Position numbers and translations under genes: made by a program
Part shown: positions 8,561 through 16,993 of the stretch, piece by piece
Position numbering within the stretch: position 1 is the first letter of the stretch
How the letters are laid out: every line of letters starts with the position of its first letter
The notes under the pieces: model-generated
Told to the model about the DNA's origin: nothing
Database searches by the model: none
What the model saw: the letters and a program-made list of their open reading frames with translations, nothing else
NCBI RefSeq assembly: GCF_012922555.1
Contig: NZ_WIPK01000011.1
Span: forward strand, 1-64,000
Length of the DNA stretch: 64,000 nt
Origin: Paraclostridium dentum
GTDB taxonomy: Bacteria > Bacillota > Clostridia > Peptostreptococcales > Peptostreptococcaceae
Reading direction: 5' to 3'

Positions 8561-10711
8561 TTGGATATAAATAAAATTTTAAAAGAAGAGTTTAACTTAA
8601 GAGATTCTCAAGTTGAAAATACTATAAAGCTTATAGATGAAGGTAATACCATACCATTTATAGCCAGATATAGAAAAGAAATGACTGGTGAAATGAGTGA
8701 TGTTATACTTAGAGCTTTTTATGATAAATTAGTTTATTTAAGAAATTTACAAAGTAGAAAAGATGATGTACAAAGGATAATAGATGAACAAGGTAAGTTA
8801 ACGGATGAAATATTAAAAAATATAAAGCTAGCTAAAACGCTTCAAGAAGTTGAAGATATTTATGCTCCATATAAACAAAAGAAAAGAACAAGAGCAACTA
8901 TTGCAAAAGAAAAAGGTTTAGAAAATTTAGCTATAGCTATATTAAATGATAAAGTAGATATAAATTTAGAATGTAAGAAATATATAAATAAAGATAAAGA
9001 TGTAAACTCTGAAGAAGATGCATTAAAAGGAGCTAAAGATATAATAGCAGAATTAGTTTCAGAAGATGCCAAGCTAAGAAAGTATATAAGAGAGTTAGCT
9101 TTAAGAGAAGGCGTTATATCAAGCAAAAACTCAAAAGATGAAAAATCGGTATATGATATGTATTACGAATTTAGTGAATCTGTAAAAACTATAGCTCCAC
9201 ATAGAGTGTTGGCTATAAATAGAGGAGAAAAAGAAGAATATTTAAAAGTTAAATTAGAAATTAATAATGAAAAAGTAATAAGCCATATAGTTGATGTATA
9301 TGTTAATAAAAACAACCAAGTAAATAAAGAAGAAATAATTTCTGCTATAGAAGATTCATACAAAAGGCTTATATTCCCTTCAATAGAAAGAGAAATAAGA
9401 AATCATCTAACTGATTTAGCGCATGAAAGAGCAATAAGTGTTTTTGGACAAAATGTTAAGAGCTTATTACTTCAACCTCCTGTAAAGGATAAAGTAGTTA
9501 TGGGGTTTGATCCAGCATATAGAACTGGATGTAAGATAGCTGTTGTAGATAAGAATGGTAAGTTATTAGATTATACAACTGTATATCCAACTAAACCTCA
9601 AAATGATGTAGATGGATCTAAGAAGACTTTAAAAGGACTTATAGAAAAATATAATATAGATATAATTTCTATAGGTAATGGTACAGCATCAAGAGAATCA
9701 GAACAATTTGTATCTGAAATGATAGGCGAAATAAATAGTAATGTTCAATACACTATAGTAAGTGAAGCTGGTGCATCTGTATATTCAGCATCAGAGCTTG
9801 CTAATGAAGAACATCCAGATATAAATGTATCTATAAGAGGAGCTATATCTATAGCAAGGAGATTACAAGATCCTTTAGCTGAGTTAGTAAAAATTGATCC
9901 TAAAAGTATTGGAGTAGGACAATATCAACATGATCTTAATAAAAAAAGATTAGAAGAAGTTTTAAGTGGAGTTGTAGAAGATGCAGTAAACTCTGTAGGT
10001 GTAGATTTAAATACAGCCTCATATTCATTACTTGAACATGTAGCTGGAATCAGCAAAACGATAGCGAAAAATATAATTGAGTATAGAGAAGAAAATGGAG
10101 ATTTTACATCAAGAGCTCAAATTAAAAAAGTTAAAAGATTAGGGCCACAAGCATTTACTCAATGTGCAGGGTTTATGAGAATAACAAATTCAAAAAATCC
10201 TTTAGACAATACTGGTGTACATCCTGAAAGTTATGATACTTGTAAAAGTTTACTGAAGATACTAGGATACTCATTAAATGATTTGAAAAATAGAAATGTA
10301 GATGAAATAGATTCTAAGATAGCAGATATCGGAATAAACAAATTAAGTGAAGAATTAGAAGTAGGAATTGTTACTTTAAAGGATATTATATCTGAAATAA
10401 AAAAACCAGGAAGAGATCCAAGAGAAGAAGGGATTAAACCTGTACTTAGAACAGATGTATTAAAAATTGAAGATATAAAAGAAGGTATGGTTTTAAAAGG
10501 AACTGTAAGAAATGTTGTAGATTTTGGAGCATTCGTTGATATTGGAATAAAAAATGATGGCTTAGTTCATAAATCACAAATGAGCAATAAATTTGTAAAA
10601 GATCCTATGACAGTAGTAACTGTAGGGGATGTAATAGATGTAAAAGTAATAGGGATAGATTTAAAAACACAAAAGGTTTCTTTAACTATGAAAGATATAA
10701 AAGAAGTATAG
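8561..10711 (+). CDS. tex: Tex-family RNA-binding protein
   Basis: A Tex (YhgF-type) transcription accessory protein, 716 aa, cytosolic. The family binds nucleic acid and affects transcription and RNA turnover; its precise job is unsettled. The N-terminal helical Tex domain is followed by a YqgF/RNase H-like domain (GFDPAYRTGCKIAVV at about 319). Next come helix-hairpin-helix segments (SLLEHVAGISKTIAKNI) and a C-terminal S1 RNA-binding domain (GTVRNVVDFGAFVDIG, about 647-662). The start is TTG at 8561, behind AGGAGGG at 8547-8553. A family A hairpin separates it from prfB. The amidohydrolase gene begins 9 bases downstream, so the two may be co-transcribed. Confidence 0.93.
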   Translation: MDINKILKEEFNLRDSQVENTIKLIDEGNTIPFIARYRKEMTGEMSDVILRAFYDKLVYLRNLQSRKDDVQRIIDEQGKLTDEILKNIKLAKTLQEVEDIYAPYKQKKRTRATIAKEKGLENLAIAILNDKVDINLECKKYINKDKDVNSEEDALKGAKDIIAELVSEDAKLRKYIRELALREGVISSKNSKDEKSVYDMYYEFSESVKTIAPHRVLAINRGEKEEYLKVKLEINNEKVISHIVDVYVNKNNQVNKEEIISAIEDSYKRLIFPSIEREIRNHLTDLAHERAISVFGQNVKSLLLQPPVKDKVVMGFDPAYRTGCKIAVVDKNGKLLDYTTVYPTKPQNDVDGSKKTLKGLIEKYNIDIISIGNGTASRESEQFVSEMIGEINSNVQYTIVSEAGASVYSASELANEEHPDINVSIRGAISIARRLQDPLAELVKIDPKSIGVGQYQHDLNKKRLEEVLSGVVEDAVNSVGVDLNTASYSLLEHVAGISKTIAKNIIEYREENGDFTSRAQIKKVKRLGPQAFTQCAGFMRITNSKNPLDNTGVHPESYDTCKSLLKILGYSLNDLKNRNVDEIDSKIADIGINKLSEELEVGIVTLKDIISEIKKPGRDPREEGIKPVLRTDVLKIEDIKEGMVLKGTVRNVVDFGAFVDIGIKNDGLVHKSQMSNKFVKDPMTVVTVGDVIDVKVIGIDLKTQKVSLTMKDIKEV

Positions 10712-10720
10712 GAGGAATAA

Positions 10721-11884
10721 ATGCTTTTTATAAAAAATGGAATTATAAACACAGTCACTAATGGAATTATACAGGGTGACATACTTATTGAAAATGGGAA
10801 AATAATAGAAATTGGAGCAGATATAGTTGCACCATTAGATGTAGAAGTTATAGATGCAAATGGAAGTTTAATTTTTCCTGGATTTATAGATGCTCATACA
10901 CATTTAGGCTTATGGGAAGATGGTATGGGATTTGAGGGAGCTGATGGAAATGAAGAAACAGATCCAATAACACCACATTTAAATCCTATAGATGGAATAA
11001 ATCCTATGGAAAGAAGTTTTGAAGAAGCTAGAAACGGTGGAATTACATCTGCATGTAGTACACCAGGAAGTGCAAATGTTATGGGAGGACAATGTATCGC
11101 TATAAAGACTGTTGGTAGAAGAATAGATAAGATGATAATAAAAAATCCTGTGGCATCAAAAATAGCTTTTGGTGAAAATCCAAAAAGTTGTTATGGACAA
11201 GAAGAAAAAGCTCCACAAACTAGAATGGCAATTGCTGCAATGTTAAGAGAAACATTAAAAGAAGCTGAGCAGTATCTAGAAGATATAAGATTACATGAAG
11301 AAGATGATGAAAATGAAAAGCCTGATTATGATATGAAAATGGAAAGTTTACTTCCAGTATTAAATAGAGAAATTCCATTTAAAGTACATGCACATAGAGC
11401 TGATGACATGTTTACAGCGATAAGAATTGCAAAAGAATTCAATTTAAAGTTAACATTAGATCATTGTACAGAAGGACATTTAATAGTTGAAGATTTAGTA
11501 GAAGAAGCGTACCCAGTTATAGTAGGACCTTCGCTTTCTGAAAGATCAAAAATAGAATTAAGAAATTTAACTTTTGATACAGCTGGGGTTTTATCAAATG
11601 CAGGAATGCAAGTTTCACTAACTACAGATCATCCTGTAGTTCCTCTACACTACTTACCTGTATGTGCAGGAATAGCAGTTAAACATGGAATGGATTCTAA
11701 AAAAGCTATAGAAGCAATAACTATAAATCCTGCAAAAACATTAGGTATAGACAATAGGGTAGGTTCTATAGAAGTTGGTAAAGATGCAGATATAGTTATA
11801 TGGGATAATAATCCTTTAGAAATTCAAAGTAATGTACTGTATACTATAATTGATGGAAAAGTTGTATATAGAAAACAAGCTTAA
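10721..11884 (+). CDS. Metal-dependent amidohydrolase, substrate unknown
   Basis: A 387-aa member of the amidohydrolase superfamily (cyclic imide/imidazolonepropionase-like fold). The metal-binding DAHTHLG motif lies near residues 57-63. HAHRADD near 224, DHCTEGH near 247 and TTDHPVV near 305 supply the further ligands and catalytic Asp. The C-terminus (NPAKTLGIDNRVGSIEVGKDADIVIW) is the usual composite beta-sandwich. The ribosome site GGAGGAAT overlaps the tex spacer. Orthologues are common in clostridia, but I know of no proven substrate. It is not dihydroorotase, which is present elsewhere in the window. Confidence 0.85.
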   Translation: MLFIKNGIINTVTNGIIQGDILIENGKIIEIGADIVAPLDVEVIDANGSLIFPGFIDAHTHLGLWEDGMGFEGADGNEETDPITPHLNPIDGINPMERSFEEARNGGITSACSTPGSANVMGGQCIAIKTVGRRIDKMIIKNPVASKIAFGENPKSCYGQEEKAPQTRMAIAAMLRETLKEAEQYLEDIRLHEEDDENEKPDYDMKMESLLPVLNREIPFKVHAHRADDMFTAIRIAKEFNLKLTLDHCTEGHLIVEDLVEEAYPVIVGPSLSERSKIELRNLTFDTAGVLSNAGMQVSLTTDHPVVPLHYLPVCAGIAVKHGMDSKKAIEAITINPAKTLGIDNRVGSIEVGKDADIVIWDNNPLEIQSNVLYTIIDGKVVYRKQA

Positions 11885-11890
11885 TTAATA

Positions 11891-11919
11891 TTGACATATT
11901 TAAATTTTATTAATAATAT
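11891..11919 (+). promoter_or_regulatory. Promoter of the FMN riboswitch-ribU transcript
   Basis: TTGACA (11891-11896), a 17-base spacer, then TAATAT (11914-11919). It is 30 bases ahead of the riboswitch aptamer. Confidence 0.8.
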
Positions 11920-11949
11920 ATAGATATAAGGAAAATTAAATAGCACGTA

Positions 11950-12063
11950 AGATCTTCGGGGCAGGGTGAAATTCCCTACCGGCGGTATAGCCCGCGAGCT
12001 ACATTTGTAGCATGACTTGGTGAAATTCCAAGGCCGACAGTAAAGTCTGGATGAGAGAGGATT
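11950..12063 (+). ncRNA. FMN riboswitch aptamer (RFN element)
   Basis: Conserved RFN blocks appear in order: GATCTTCGGGGCAGGGTGAA, ATTCCCTACCGGCGGT, AGCCCGCGAGC, a variable stem, TTGGTGAAATTCCAAGGCCG, then GACAGTAAAGTCTGGATGAG. FMN binding is known to switch off riboflavin synthesis or uptake genes. Here it precedes the riboflavin transporter gene ribU and a terminator, so control is probably by transcription attenuation. Confidence 0.96.
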
Positions 12064-12113
12064 AGTATATATGTATAAGAAAGATATTATTGCTTTAATA
12101 TACTTAAAAAACT

Positions 12114-12148
12114 AAGCTCGAAGAGATTCTTTGGGCTTTTTCTTTTTC
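12114..12148 (+). terminator. FMN riboswitch expression-platform terminator
   Basis: AAGCTCGAAG (12114-12123) pairs with CTTTGGGCTT (12129-12138), including G-U pairs, and is followed by a T-rich run. It lies between the aptamer and ribU, as expected for ligand-induced termination. Confidence 0.8.
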
Positions 12149-12176
12149 CTAAAATTAAAATTAGGAGGTTTTTTAA

Positions 12177-12782
12177 ATGGATAATATATTCAGCAATAAA
12201 AAAACTATGAGTACAAATACAATGACAAAGGTAGCTATTTTATCAGCAATTTCTTATATTTTAATGTTTATAGCAATACCTATTCCAGGTATATTTCCTG
12301 ATTTCTTAAAACTAGATATATCAGATGTTCCTGCTATATTTGGAGGTATGGCATTAGGGCCAGTGGCAGGTTTTACAATAGTCCTTATTAAAAATTTATT
12401 TCAAGCTATGACTGCATCAACAACAGCTTGGATAGGTGAAACATCAAACTTACTAATTGGGGGTTCTTATGTAGTGATTTTATCATTAGCATATAGACAC
12501 AAAAGAAATATAAAGGGATTATTTTTAGGATTTTTCTTAGGAACAATAGTTATGATAGTAATAGGGTGTTTAACTAACTATTACATGATACTACCTTTTT
12601 ATGGGAAAGTAATGCCTATGGAAGCTATAGTAAATATGGGACATGTAATAAATCCTAATGTTGTAGATTTAAAGAGTTTTGTTATTTGGATGATAGCTCC
12701 ATTTAACTTAGTTAAAGCAATACTAATGTCAGTAATTACATTACCTCTTTATAAAAAGATGGAGGTAATATTAAAAAAATAA
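12177..12782 (+). CDS. ribU: Riboflavin ECF transporter substrate-binding subunit RibU
   Basis: The 201-aa integral membrane S component that binds riboflavin. It works with the shared energy-coupling module EcfA/A'/T, which is not in this window. About six hydrophobic segments are visible. The N-terminal segment with ISYILMFIAIPIPGIFPDFLKLD and DVPAIFGGMALGP is typical of RibU. AGGAGG precedes the ATG at 12177. The FMN riboswitch directly upstream supports riboflavin as the substrate independently of homology. Confidence 0.93.
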   Translation: MDNIFSNKKTMSTNTMTKVAILSAISYILMFIAIPIPGIFPDFLKLDISDVPAIFGGMALGPVAGFTIVLIKNLFQAMTASTTAWIGETSNLLIGGSYVVILSLAYRHKRNIKGLFLGFFLGTIVMIVIGCLTNYYMILPFYGKVMPMEAIVNMGHVINPNVVDLKSFVIWMIAPFNLVKAILMSVITLPLYKKMEVILKK

Positions 12783-12789
12783 ATTAATT

Positions 12790-12928
12790 AAAGAGATATA
12801 CCAAAAACTAGGGTGTTCATAGATAAATATATAAGTTTCGCTCCATGAAAGCTTAAAAGATGCTTTCAAAATGTCGCTAAAACTTATATATTTATCATTC
12901 ACTACCTATTTTGATATATCTCCTTTTT
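12790..12928 (+). repeat. Family A intergenic hairpin, copy A2
   Basis: Outer arms AGAGATATACC... and ...TATATCTCC pair across 12790-12811 and 12906-12928. A perfect inner 17-bp stem (12822-12838 with 12880-12896) carries ATAAGTTT/AAACTTAT. Between them is the core GCTCC...AAAGC...GATGCTTT...GTCGCT. It lies between ribU and the convergent acetyltransferase gene. Confidence 0.8.
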
Positions 12929-12932
12929 TATG

Positions 12933-12970
12933 AGCAACGGACGAAGTCGCTCAAGCGAAGCGAATTTTAT
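12933..12970 (+). repeat. Family C short repeat, copy C1
   Basis: Contains GCAACGGACGAAGTCGCT and then AAGCGAAGCGAATTTTATT. The same two blocks flank a longer version at 45635-45705. The element is GC-richer than its surroundings. Its end overlaps the stop codon of the acetyltransferase gene on the other strand. Confidence 0.7.
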
Positions 12971-13815
12971 TTTTCATCGTAAACATAATAGACACAATCA
13001 TTTTTAAAATTAGACATTGATTCAAAATTATTTTCTTTAAGCTGATTTATAAGATTATCATATGGATTTGTTATATAAATTTCAGCCTCTTTTGATTTAT
13101 ATTTCAGCAAAGAATAATTAGTAGCATCATTAATTCCTTCAAATGTGTTATCTATGCATATAATAGATGGACATCCTTTCATTTTTATAATACATTTATG
13201 ACCATTAACTATTAATAAAGAATCACTTTTAACTAAATCAATAAAAATATTTTCGCAAATATTTAAAAATGTAAATCCATAAGTTAATTTACTATTACAA
13301 GTTTTAAAATAATCGAGATTTTTAAATTCTTCATAAGAAATATTCCATTTTTCAACTTTAAAATCTGATAAATTTAAGTTAGATTTTTTTATGAAATCAT
13401 AATCTTTAAAAACTATTAAGCAACTTTGAGCTAAATAAAAATTCTTAGCTTCCATCATTTTTATACTAGCTTGAGTGTCTATATGAGTACACATTGCTAT
13501 ATTAGTTATTTTATTATTTCTTAAATCTTCTCTTGCTAAATTAAATAGCATATCAGAAATAGCATGGGCAAGTTGCTGTCCCCTATAATCTATATGTACT
13601 CTAAGTCCTTCAAGCCATCCTTGTCTATCTGGTAAAACTGTATACTTACCAACTGCTACAACTTTACCTTCTTTAACTAATCCAATAAAACAACCTTCTT
13701 TATCATCAACCCATTTGTGAAAGACTTTGGGTAAATAGTCATGTCCATCCCAAATGTTTCGAGATATATCTACTATATCATCGAAATCATCGTGTGTTAG
13801 AACTTTATAATTCAA
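12967..13815 (-). CDS. GNAT-family acetyltransferase with extra C-terminal domain
   Basis: A cytosolic protein of about 282 aa. The N-terminal half is a GNAT fold: VKEGKVVAVGKYTVL forms the central strands, and the acetyl-CoA loop region is LEGLRVHIDYRGQQLAHAI (R/Q-x-x-G-x-A type). The C-terminal 130 residues are not recognisable to me. The TTG start at 13815 is preferred because AAAAGGGG ends 8 bases before it. A GTG nine bases further upstream overlaps that ribosome site and is unlikely. The gene faces away from the t6A operon. Substrate unknown. Confidence 0.75.
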   Translation of the reverse strand: MNYKVLTHDDFDDIVDISRNIWDGHDYLPKVFHKWVDDKEGCFIGLVKEGKVVAVGKYTVLPDRQGWLEGLRVHIDYRGQQLAHAISDMLFNLAREDLRNNKITNIAMCTHIDTQASIKMMEAKNFYLAQSCLIVFKDYDFIKKSNLNLSDFKVEKWNISYEEFKNLDYFKTCNSKLTYGFTFLNICENIFIDLVKSDSLLIVNGHKCIIKMKGCPSIICIDNTFEGINDATNYSLLKYKSKEAEIYITNPYDNLINQLKENNFESMSNFKNDCVYYVYDEK

Positions 13816-13983
13816 AAATATCACCCCTTTTAATAAATAATATTACCATAAGTTGTAAAATATATGGTATATAATAAAAACTTTGTGAATGTAAGGCTTT
13901 ATAATAGTAATTTGTTATAATATAATAATATCTGTTACGTTAACAATTTAGATAAACAAGTCTTACTTATGGAGATGATATAG

Positions 13984-14436
13984 ATGATTAAAATATATTT
14001 AGAAAATGAAGAGCAAACAAGAGCTATAGGATTTAAATTAGGTAAACTTTTAACACCAAGAAGTGTAGTATGCTTAATAGGTGATTTAGGTGCAGGAAAA
14101 ACTACTATGACTCAAAGCTTAGCACAATCTTTAGAAGTAGATGATTATATAACTAGTCCTACTTTTACAATAGTAAATGAATATGAAGGGAAAATGCCTT
14201 TATACCATTTTGATGTGTATAGAATTGGAAGTAGTGATGAAATGTATGATATAGGATTTGATGAGTATATAAATGGAGATGGAGTTTGTATAATTGAATG
14301 GGCAAACTTAATCGAGGATATACTACCAGACGAATATTTATATATAGAAATGAACTATAAAGAAAATGGAAGAGAAATGATACTAACTCCAAAAGGAGAA
14401 AAGTATGAAGAAATAGTTAAGGAGCTGACTAAGTAA
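13984..14436 (+). CDS. tsaE: tRNA threonylcarbamoyladenosine biosynthesis ATPase TsaE
   Basis: A small cytosolic P-loop ATPase (150 aa) needed with TsaB and TsaD for N6-threonylcarbamoyladenosine at position 37 of ANN-decoding tRNAs. The Walker A motif GDLGAGKTT is at 33-41, followed by the family signature ITSPTFTIVNEYEG and later the IEWANLIEDILPDEYL segment. Its ATG follows GGAGATGATATAG. It is first in a tightly packed operon and overlaps tsaB by one base (TAATG). Confidence 0.96.
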   Translation: MIKIYLENEEQTRAIGFKLGKLLTPRSVVCLIGDLGAGKTTMTQSLAQSLEVDDYITSPTFTIVNEYEGKMPLYHFDVYRIGSSDEMYDIGFDEYINGDGVCIIEWANLIEDILPDEYLYIEMNYKENGREMILTPKGEKYEEIVKELTK

Positions 14437-15152
14437 TGAAAATTTTAGGGATAGATACAGCTACACACTCAACAAGTGTATGTATTGTAGAAGATGATAA
14501 GTTAATATGTGAATACACAGTGAATACTAAAAAAACACATTCACAAAAACTAATGGTTATGATTGAATCAATGATAAAAGAAAGTGATTTAAATATAAAA
14601 GATATTGATGCAATAGCTATATGCATAGGCCCAGGATCATTTACAGGATTAAGAATTTCTATGGCTACAGCTAAGGCTATATCACAAGTTAGAAACCTAC
14701 CAATAATATCTGTTGATTCACTAGAATCTTTAGCCTTCAACATGAATCTTTGTGAGAGAGTAATTTGTCCTATACTAGATGCGCAAAGAAACCAAGTGTA
14801 CACAGGAAAATATAGATTTGAAAATGGAGAATTCAAAACATTAGAAGCTGTAAAAGTAGTTACAATAGATGAATTAGTAGATGAACTATCTAAATCAAAT
14901 GAAGAGTTTATTATTGTTGGAGAAGCTACAAATTTATATAAAGAAAAACTTGATGAAGTTAAAAATTGTTATATAGCAGCTGTATCTAACAATGTAAGTA
15001 AAGCTAGTAGTTTATGTGCTGTAGCTGGAATTAAATTTAAAAAAGATGTAGATGTACATAATTGCTATACTATAAATCCGATGTACATAAGAAAGTCTCA
15101 AGCGGAAGTTCAGTATGAGGAAAAAATGAAGAGGCTAGAAAATGATAAATAA
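14436..15152 (+). CDS. tsaB: tRNA t6A synthesis scaffold protein TsaB
   Basis: A 238-aa ASKHA-fold protein that dimerises with TsaD for t6A formation. It begins with ILGIDTATHSTSVCIVEDD and contains the family block CIGPGSFTGLRISMATAKA (about 65-83). It lacks TsaD's metal-binding histidines, as TsaB should. The gene overlaps both neighbours (tsaE by 1 base, rimI by 11), so translation is coupled. Confidence 0.95.
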   Translation: MKILGIDTATHSTSVCIVEDDKLICEYTVNTKKTHSQKLMVMIESMIKESDLNIKDIDAIAICIGPGSFTGLRISMATAKAISQVRNLPIISVDSLESLAFNMNLCERVICPILDAQRNQVYTGKYRFENGEFKTLEAVKVVTIDELVDELSKSNEEFIIVGEATNLYKEKLDEVKNCYIAAVSNNVSKASSLCAVAGIKFKKDVDVHNCYTINPMYIRKSQAEVQYEEKMKRLENDK

Positions 15153-15600
15153 TAATTTAATAATAAGAGATATGATAAGCAGTGATGTAGATGGAGTTTT
15201 TGAAGTTGAAAAGAATTGCTTTGAACATTACTGGTCTAAAGGTGAATTTGAAAAAGAGATGAAAAATGATGTTGCTAATTATTTAGTAGCAGAAATTGAT
15301 AAAAAGATTGTGGGTTACGTAGGTATATGGTTTATAGCTGGAGAAGGTCATATAACAAATGTAGCTGTACATAGTGATTTTAGAGGACAAAAGATAGGTG
15401 ATGAACTTATCAAGCATCTTGTTAAAAAATGCAAAGAAAATCACATATTTGCAATGACATTAGAAGTTAGAGTATCTAATGGAGTAGCTCAAAATTTATA
15501 TAAAAAATATGGATTTAAATTAGCAGGGATAAGAAAAGAGTATTATAGTGACAATAAAGAAGATGCAATGATAATGTGGAGCCAATTAAAAGAGGTGTAA
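15142..15600 (+). CDS. rimI: Ribosomal protein alanine N-acetyltransferase-like GNAT, RimI
   Basis: A 152-aa GNAT enzyme. RimI acetylates the N-terminal alanine of ribosomal protein S18 in E. coli; in Firmicutes the gene sits inside the t6A operon and its role is less certain. The acetyl-CoA loop is [11 protein letters not shown] (about 78-88). The family features [18 protein letters not shown] near the start and [20 protein letters not shown] near 115-134 are present. It overlaps tsaB by 11 bases and ends 1 base before tsaD. Confidence 0.92.
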   Translation: MINNNLIIRDMISSDVDGVFEVEKNCFEHYWSKGEFEKEMKNDVANYLVAEIDKKIVGYVGIWFIAGEGHITNVAVHSDFRGQKIGDELIKHLVKKCKENHIFAMTLEVRVSNGVAQNLYKKYGFKLAGIRKEYYSDNKEDAMIMWSQLKEV

Positions 15601-15601
15601 T

Positions 15602-16618
15602 ATGAAAAAAGATATAATAACATTAGCTATAGAATCTAGCTGTGATGAAACAGCATGTGCAATTTTAAAAAATGGAAGAGAAGTTTTAAGTAATATAATT
15701 TCTACGCAAATAGAATTACATAAAAAATTTGGAGGAGTTGTTCCTGAAGTAGCATCTAGAAAACATATAGAAAATATACCAATGGTAGTACAACAAGCAT
15801 TGGATGAAGCAAATGTAACTTTTGATGATATAGATCATATCGCGGTTACTCATGGACCAGGATTAGTAGGAGCTGTTTTAGTAGGACTTTCATATGCTAA
15901 GGCATTAGCTTATACTTTAGATATTCCTTTAGTTGGAGTTAATCATATTGAAGGACACGTAAGTGCAAATTATATAGAAGATAAAAATTTAAAACCACCG
16001 TTTATAACTTTAATAGTTTCAGGTGGACATACGCACTTAGTAGAAGTTAAAGACTATGGTAAGTATGAAATTTTAGGAAAGACTAAAGATGATGCATCAG
16101 GAGAAGCCTTTGACAAAATTGCAAGAGCTATGAATCTAGGTTATCCAGGTGGACCTATAATAGATAAATTAGCTAAAAAAGGAAATAAAAAAGCAATAGA
16201 CTTCCCAAGAGCTTGTATGGATGAAGGATATGATTTTAGTTTTAGTGGATTAAAATCAGCAGTTTTAAATTACTTAAATGCTAAGAAAATGAAGAATGAA
16301 GAAATAATAGTTGAAGATGTTGCAGCATCATTCCAAGAAGCCGTAGTAGAAGTTTTAGCAACAAAAGCTATAAAGGCAACTAAAGAAAAAGGATATAACA
16401 CAGTTGCATTAGCGGGAGGGGTTGCTGCAAACTCTGCATTAAGAGAAAAGTTAACTTTAATGGCAAAGAAACAAAATATACAAGTTAAGTATCCATCAAT
16501 TATATTATGTACAGATAATGCGGCTATGATTGGTTGTGCTGGATATTATAATTTTATAAACGGAAAAATTAATGATATGAGTTTAAATGCTGTTCCTAAT
16601 TTAAAAATAGGTCAGTAG
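15602..16618 (+). CDS. tsaD: tRNA N6-adenosine threonylcarbamoyltransferase TsaD
   Basis: The catalytic subunit (338 aa) that transfers the threonylcarbamoyl group to A37 of tRNA. The ASKHA fold opens with [14 protein letters not shown]. The iron-binding motif HIEGH is at 115-119, VSGGHTHLV follows near 140, and the [13 protein letters not shown] block lies near the C-terminus. The gene is last in the tsaE-tsaB-rimI-tsaD operon; TsaC, which makes the intermediate, is not in the window. Transcription probably stops at the hairpin immediately after its stop codon. Confidence 0.96.
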   Translation: MKKDIITLAIESSCDETACAILKNGREVLSNIISTQIELHKKFGGVVPEVASRKHIENIPMVVQQALDEANVTFDDIDHIAVTHGPGLVGAVLVGLSYAKALAYTLDIPLVGVNHIEGHVSANYIEDKNLKPPFITLIVSGGHTHLVEVKDYGKYEILGKTKDDASGEAFDKIARAMNLGYPGGPIIDKLAKKGNKKAIDFPRACMDEGYDFSFSGLKSAVLNYLNAKKMKNEEIIVEDVAASFQEAVVEVLATKAIKATKEKGYNTVALAGGVAANSALREKLTLMAKKQNIQVKYPSIILCTDNAAMIGCAGYYNFINGKINDMSLNAVPNLKIGQ

Positions 16619-16620
16619 TA

Positions 16621-16764
16621 AAATCGGAGTGATTCAAAACTTTAGGCGCTCAGATACAATTATAAATTTTACTACCAAAGCTAAAATGAAGCTTTAAAGG
16701 TATTTAAAATTTACAATTGTATCTTTTGGGTAAATAATGTTTTGGATTAACTCCGATTTTTTTG
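16621..16764 (+). repeat. Family A intergenic hairpin, copy A3
   Basis: Outer arms AAATCGGAGTGATTCAAAAC and GTTTTGGATTAACTCCGATTT pair almost fully and end in a run of T. A 19-base inner arm (16652-16670) pairs with 16706-16724, and the core has CCAAAGCT...GAAGCTTTAAAG. It begins three bases after the tsaD stop and probably acts as its terminator. Confidence 0.82.
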
Positions 16765-16993
16765 TATACACAATTTGGGAAAATGTTTTCTTTGGTTTAT
16801 AAAAATGTATATTTTTGTAATTATATATACAAAAAAGGATTAATAGATTGAATGATGTAAATTTGTAGCTATCATCGTCTAAATTTTTAGAACAATACTT
16901 TTTATAATAAAGTAAAAGTTAATATATAATTAAAAATAAGCGAGTAATCGGTTTTAAAATACATTTAATATATGCTTAAAGATGGGGGATTTT
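16765..16993 (+). promoter_or_regulatory. Leader and promoter region of the glycogen operon
   Basis: No gene is seen here. The stretch is extremely AT-rich. A palindrome GGAAAATGTTTTC at 16778-16790 resembles a catabolite (cre) site but lacks the central CG, so the match is weak. A TATAAT lies near 16910. GGGGGAT at 16984-16990 is the ribosome site for glgB. Confidence 0.4.

Noticed and set aside
16778-16790. A cre site controlling the glycogen operon
   Set aside because: The palindrome GGAAAATGTTTTC lacks the central CG that defines cre; kept only as a weak note in the leader entry.
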